Position numbers and translations under genes: made by a program. DNA of 64,000 nucleotides. It comes from Mangifera indica (taxonomy: Eukaryota > Streptophyta > Magnoliopsida > Sapindales > Anacardiaceae). Below are positions 61,026-64,000 of this stretch, piece after piece; the stretch's first letter is position 1, and the number at the start of each line of letters is the position of its first letter. The stretch spans positions 6,076,001 through 6,140,000 of the forward strand of contig NC_058146.1 of assembly GCF_011075055.1 (NCBI RefSeq), in the 5' to 3' direction. The notes under the pieces are model-generated. The model searched no databases and was not told the DNA's origin. It worked only from the letters and a program-made list of their open reading frames with translations.

Positions 61026-61833
61026 ATGTGTAGTTTTTCCTCCTTAACACCTATGAGCAAAAGGTATGTTCTTTTAAGTGAAATAAAAATTGTGTTTAAG
61101 AGCTTGTTTAATTCAATTATTTTACAGATTAGAAGGCGAAGTGGCGATAATAACAGGAGGAGCAAGCGGCATTGGTGAGACCACGGCCAGACTATTTGCT
61201 CGACATGGTGCAAGAGTGATTACAGCCGATGTTCAAGACGATCTCGGCGAAGCCATTTGCAAGGACTTCAAGTCCGACGGAACAATTCATTATGTGCATT
61301 GCGATGTTACCAGAGAGGAAGATGTTAAAAACGTCGTCGAATTTGCCATGTTCAAGTATGGGAAGCTGGACATCATGTTCAACAATGCTGGCATCATAGG
61401 AAACATTGAACCAACAATTTTAGGCTCGGATAACGAAAACTTGAAAAGGGTTTTTGAGGTTAACGTTTATGGATGTTTCTTGGGTGCCAAGCAAGCGGCT
61501 AGGGTTATGATCCCAGCGAAAAAAGGCGTCATTCTTTTCACCGCCAGTCTTGCTTCCGTGATAAGTGGCGAGGCGCCGCATGCCTACACGATGTCAAAGC
61601 ACGCGGTGGTGGGGCTGATGAAGAACTTGTGTGTGGAATTAGGGCAACATGGCATTAGGGTTAATAGTATTTCCCCGGGTTCCATGGCAACGCCATTGTT
61701 AACTAGTGCAATTGGGAAAGACAAAGTATTTATAGAAGAAGTTATTCACTCAACAGCAAACCTGAAAGGGGCGGTGCCAGTAGTGGATGATGTAGCGGAA
61801 GCTGCAGTGTTTTTGAGTAGCAATGAAGCTTGA
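61026..61833 (+). CDS. SDR110C-type short-chain dehydrogenase/reductase, truncated at the carboxyl end
   Basis: Exon 1 (61026-61063) and exon 2 (61128-61833) are joined across a 64-bp intron into 247 residues beginning MCSFSSLTPMSKRLEGEVAI. The family oxidises alcohols with NAD; relatives include xanthoxin dehydrogenase (ABA2), secoisolariciresinol dehydrogenase and momilactone A synthase-like enzymes. The Rossmann motif TGGASGIG, an Asp in TADVQD that favours NAD, NNAG, the catalytic Ser in FTASLAS and the YTMSK pair are all present. A perfect 17-bp tandem duplication (61814-61830 and 61831-61847) creates a TGA at 61831. Without one copy the frame would run on for about 30 residues through IIDGGYS to a stop at 61938, giving the normal 277. 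The catalytic core is intact but the last strand and substrate loop are lost, so activity is doubtful. Confidence 0.88.
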
Positions 61834-61847
61834 GTAGCAATGAAGCT
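61814..61847. repeat. Perfect 17-bp tandem duplication in SDR coding sequence
   Basis: TGAGTAGCAATGAAGCT occurs twice in direct succession. A length of 17 is not a multiple of three, so the frame shifts; the junction reads GCT TGA. The bases after the second unit continue the family reading frame, which shows that the duplication is secondary. Confidence 0.97.
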
Positions 61848-61940
61848 AAGTGTGTGAGTGGAGTAAATTTTATAATAGATGGAGGTTACAGCACCACCAA
61901 TCGGTCATTTACCATGTTGCTTAAAAGTTTGTTGCCTTGA

Positions 61941-63804
61941 ATAATCCTTAAATTAGGTTTTCAACTATATTAGTACTTGTTTGTGGTATTATCTGAAATT
62001 AATTCGACTGAATAAAATCATTGTTGATGTACTGAGACTTCAGTGTTTAGTATGCTTGAGAAATAAAGCTTGTTTCTGACCATTTCCGGACACTTGAAGA
62101 TATTGCTTCGCATTTGCAGCATAAAATAAAGGGAAAAAAGACAAAAGCAAAAAGATAGCTCCCCTTCATTAATTAAATGAGGTAGCTATATAAATATAAA
62201 GTGAGTCCAGTTGACATAAAGAGGTCATTTAAAAGAGATAAGCCGGATTTGAAAATCTCAGTGCCATATGGATTGTCACATTCGTCCTATTAAATAGCGA
62301 GTTAAGGACGGATAAAAGCATTATAATTAGGGCCAAAAGACATATTTCCACCTAAGGTTAGGTGATGCCCAAACACCGACAGTAAGGTTTCTCAAATACC
62401 TATTTGCCTTTCCATTTTCATTAAAATTTGTTGTTAAAGATAAAAGTAAAATTATTATTTTATTAATAATATTAAAAAATATATAATTTTATATCATTTT
62501 CCCTTAGATTTTGAAAATTGATAATTTTATCTCAATATCAATATTACATTTTGATATATATATATAAACATTACTATGCGTATATATAAATATAATTATA
62601 CATTTATATGTATTATCTTATGATTAAGTATTATTTTATCTTTAATTTAAATGTTAAAAGACTACTTCTGACCTAAGATTTGGTCTATTCTCAAACTCTC
62701 TACAAAGTTTTAAAAAGTTAAATATCCACCCTTTTGTTAAAAATTTTTATTAGGGTTAAAAGTAAAACTGTCATTTAATAAAAATATCTAAAAAAACTGA
62801 AATTTTATTTTATTTTTTTCTTTAGTTTAAAAAACTAAAAATCCCCCCAACTCCCTCTAAATCAAGTCAAATCGGCGTCGATGGCCTTAAGATTTGTATT
62901 CAACAATCGGTCAATTTGCCACCTTTTTGTCTTCCTTCGTTCAAGGTTGTTGACTACAAGTGAAGAGGATAGGTTATTGAATGTCTCAGTGGCTCCAATC
63001 GCTGGAGAAGAAGGGAAGAAATTACAAATCCTATTAAGGGGCAAATGTAACTTTTTAAAATTTTGGATGCGAGAGAATTATTAGTTTTTAAGGTTTTGAG
63101 AAAAAAAATTTAGTTTATTTTTAATATTATAAATAAAATAATGATTTTACTTTTAAAATTAATAAACTTAACAGTTCACTAGAACGTAAAATGGTTTTTT
63201 AAAATTAAAAGATGAAAAAACAAATTTTGAATGGGAATAAGTGCTTTGGCTTATGACAAACACATTTTTATTTTTTCCAATTCATTATTTATATTCTAAA
63301 AAATTCAGACATTTACAAATTTCATTGTTGTTTTTGCAATCATTTCTTTATTTATGGACATCATCTTTCTATAAACTTTTATAAGTGGTGTTATTGATAT
63401 TGTACCACGCCGGTTCATTATAAATAAACTTTTTTTTCAACTATTAAATAAATAAATCATACTTTTTCACCTAAATTTTAACTCTATTTGTTAAAAAAAA
63501 TTCTGTATAGTATCAAAAAAGTTATATTATTATTTTATCTTTTACTATTTCACTTTTCAAAATTACAATATAAAAAATTAGCAAAATTTTAAAAAATCTT
63601 TTTACATATCAAATTTGCATCAACACTCTTTTATTTTATTTTCTTTTCACTTTTATAATCTATTTCTTGGATGTCTAGTTAACCACTACTATCACCACTC
63701 TCTGACCCAACAAGTCATCCCACACTCTCAATCATACAAGCAAACCTCCTAAATAAAAAAAAAAAAAAAACTAATTCATACTTAAAATCCCATGTCGTAG
63801 CTTC
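61941..63804. other. Intergenic region with a MITE
   Basis: SDR 3' flank, an AT palindromic MITE relative at about 62560-62660, which lies within the element at 62332-63258, and AT-rich DNA. Two overlapping 60- to 67-codon frames near 62862-63084 are inside that element and match nothing I know. Confidence 0.55.
62332..63258. mobile_element. Degenerate ~0.9-kb element with GGCCAAAG-type inverted ends
   Basis: The left end GGGCCAAAAGACATATTTCC is an imperfect inverted match of the right end GGGAATAAGTGCTTTGGC. The inner flanks are typical of a non-autonomous DNA element common in eudicot spacers: alternating AT-rich arms and a slightly GC-richer centre (about 62850-63020). No transposase frame. 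Relatives at about 43800-44240 and possibly 35797-36715. Confidence 0.5.
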
Positions 63805-64000
63805 TCCAACATTAGAATTTTAGCCACAATAGCCAAAAGCTATACCATTTCCCTCATTGATGTAGCCAAATCCAACAACACCTTCAACTCCATCAATGTT
63901 AGCATTAAAAAGATTGAGAAAATTTTTTCCAACGAGTTGATCTATGAGTTCTTTGCCAAACCCACCATTGACCCTAAGAAGAAATGATAAGTCGATGAAA
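63805..64000 (+). pseudogene. Fragment resembling chloroplast ATP synthase delta subunit (AtpD)
   Basis: In one frame from 63805 the sequence reads through IAKSYTISLIDVAKSNNTFN, then SIKKIEKIFSNELIYEFFAK and PTIDPKKK, which follows the amino-terminal helical domain of plastid ATP synthase delta chains (SYA..LADVAKSNNTL, VEKIEKIFSDE, FFANPT.D..KK). Two consecutive stops (TGA TAA, 63985-63990) then replace the expected basic residues, after which Val-Asp-Glu continues the family pattern. No start codon or transit peptide is evident upstream, where stops are frequent. A decayed, perhaps intronless, copy is most likely. The window ends here, so its right side is unseen. The functional subunit normally sits in CF1 at the thylakoid membrane. 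Confidence 0.6.

Noticed and set aside
61090..61127. SDR start at 61090 with an MCLRACLIQLF leader
   Set aside because: This lies in the short intron, does not begin with ATG, and is replaced by the exon 61026-61063 with a proper donor and phase.
1..64000. tRNA, rRNA and other structured RNA genes
   Set aside because: No tRNA T-arm and acceptor pair or rRNA segment could be identified by eye on either strand.

Overview
The window is nuclear DNA from a eudicot plant. Genes are split by AT-rich introns with GT-AG and occasional GC-AG borders, the proteins are plant families, intergenic DNA is AT-rich and full of short inverted-repeat (MITE-like) elements, and there is no sign of bacterial or organellar organisation. 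The species cannot be named from the sequence; a rosid is likely but not proven. All gene models below were built by hand from splice borders, phase continuity and protein-family conservation.

Layout. 1-7708: a near-identical direct copy of 27665-35384, holding exon 1 of a golgin/USO1-like coiled-coil gene (minus), a long divergent intergenic region, and exons 1-6 of a family S28 prolyl carboxypeptidase-like gene (plus). It ends in a run of exactly 500 N (7709-8208). 8209-17432: plus-strand LETM1-like gene lacking its 5' end at the gap, with a degenerate copia-like remnant in a large intron. 17520-19700: convergent minus-strand TRICHOME BIREFRINGENCE-LIKE (TBL) gene. 22996-23184: a 62-residue conserved-looking membrane mini-protein. 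25433-28150: the complete golgin/USO1-like gene (minus). 32980-38210: the complete S28 peptidase gene (plus, ten exons). 38211-45923: long gene-poor stretch with MITEs. 45924-47420: NGATHA-like B3 transcription factor (plus). 51822-54522: small conserved protein of unknown function (minus, three exons). 55833-58386: ILR1-like IAA-amino acid amidohydrolase (minus, five exons). 61026-61833: SDR110C-type short-chain dehydrogenase (plus), truncated by a 17-bp tandem duplication. 63805-64000: pseudogene-like fragment resembling the chloroplast ATP synthase delta subunit.

The genes do not form an operon-like system. From memory, the set LETM1-like / TBL8-9 / small protein / NGAL B3 factor / golgin-like / small unknown protein matches the paired Arabidopsis regions around At3g11560-At3g11591 and At5g06220-At5g06265, so most of the window looks like a conserved eudicot gene neighbourhood into which the S28 peptidase, hydrolase and SDR genes are interspersed.

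Main oddities: (i) the 7.7-kb duplication abutting a 500-N gap, best read as an uncollapsed allelic or contig-end overlap; (ii) single-base frame breaks in the two genes flanking the gap; (iii) GC-AG introns in two neighbouring genes; (iv) the 17-bp duplication truncating the SDR; (v) at least three families of MITE-like elements, including one family found within an S28 intron, within the hydrolase intron and immediately upstream of the B3 gene. I found no clear novel multi-gene system.
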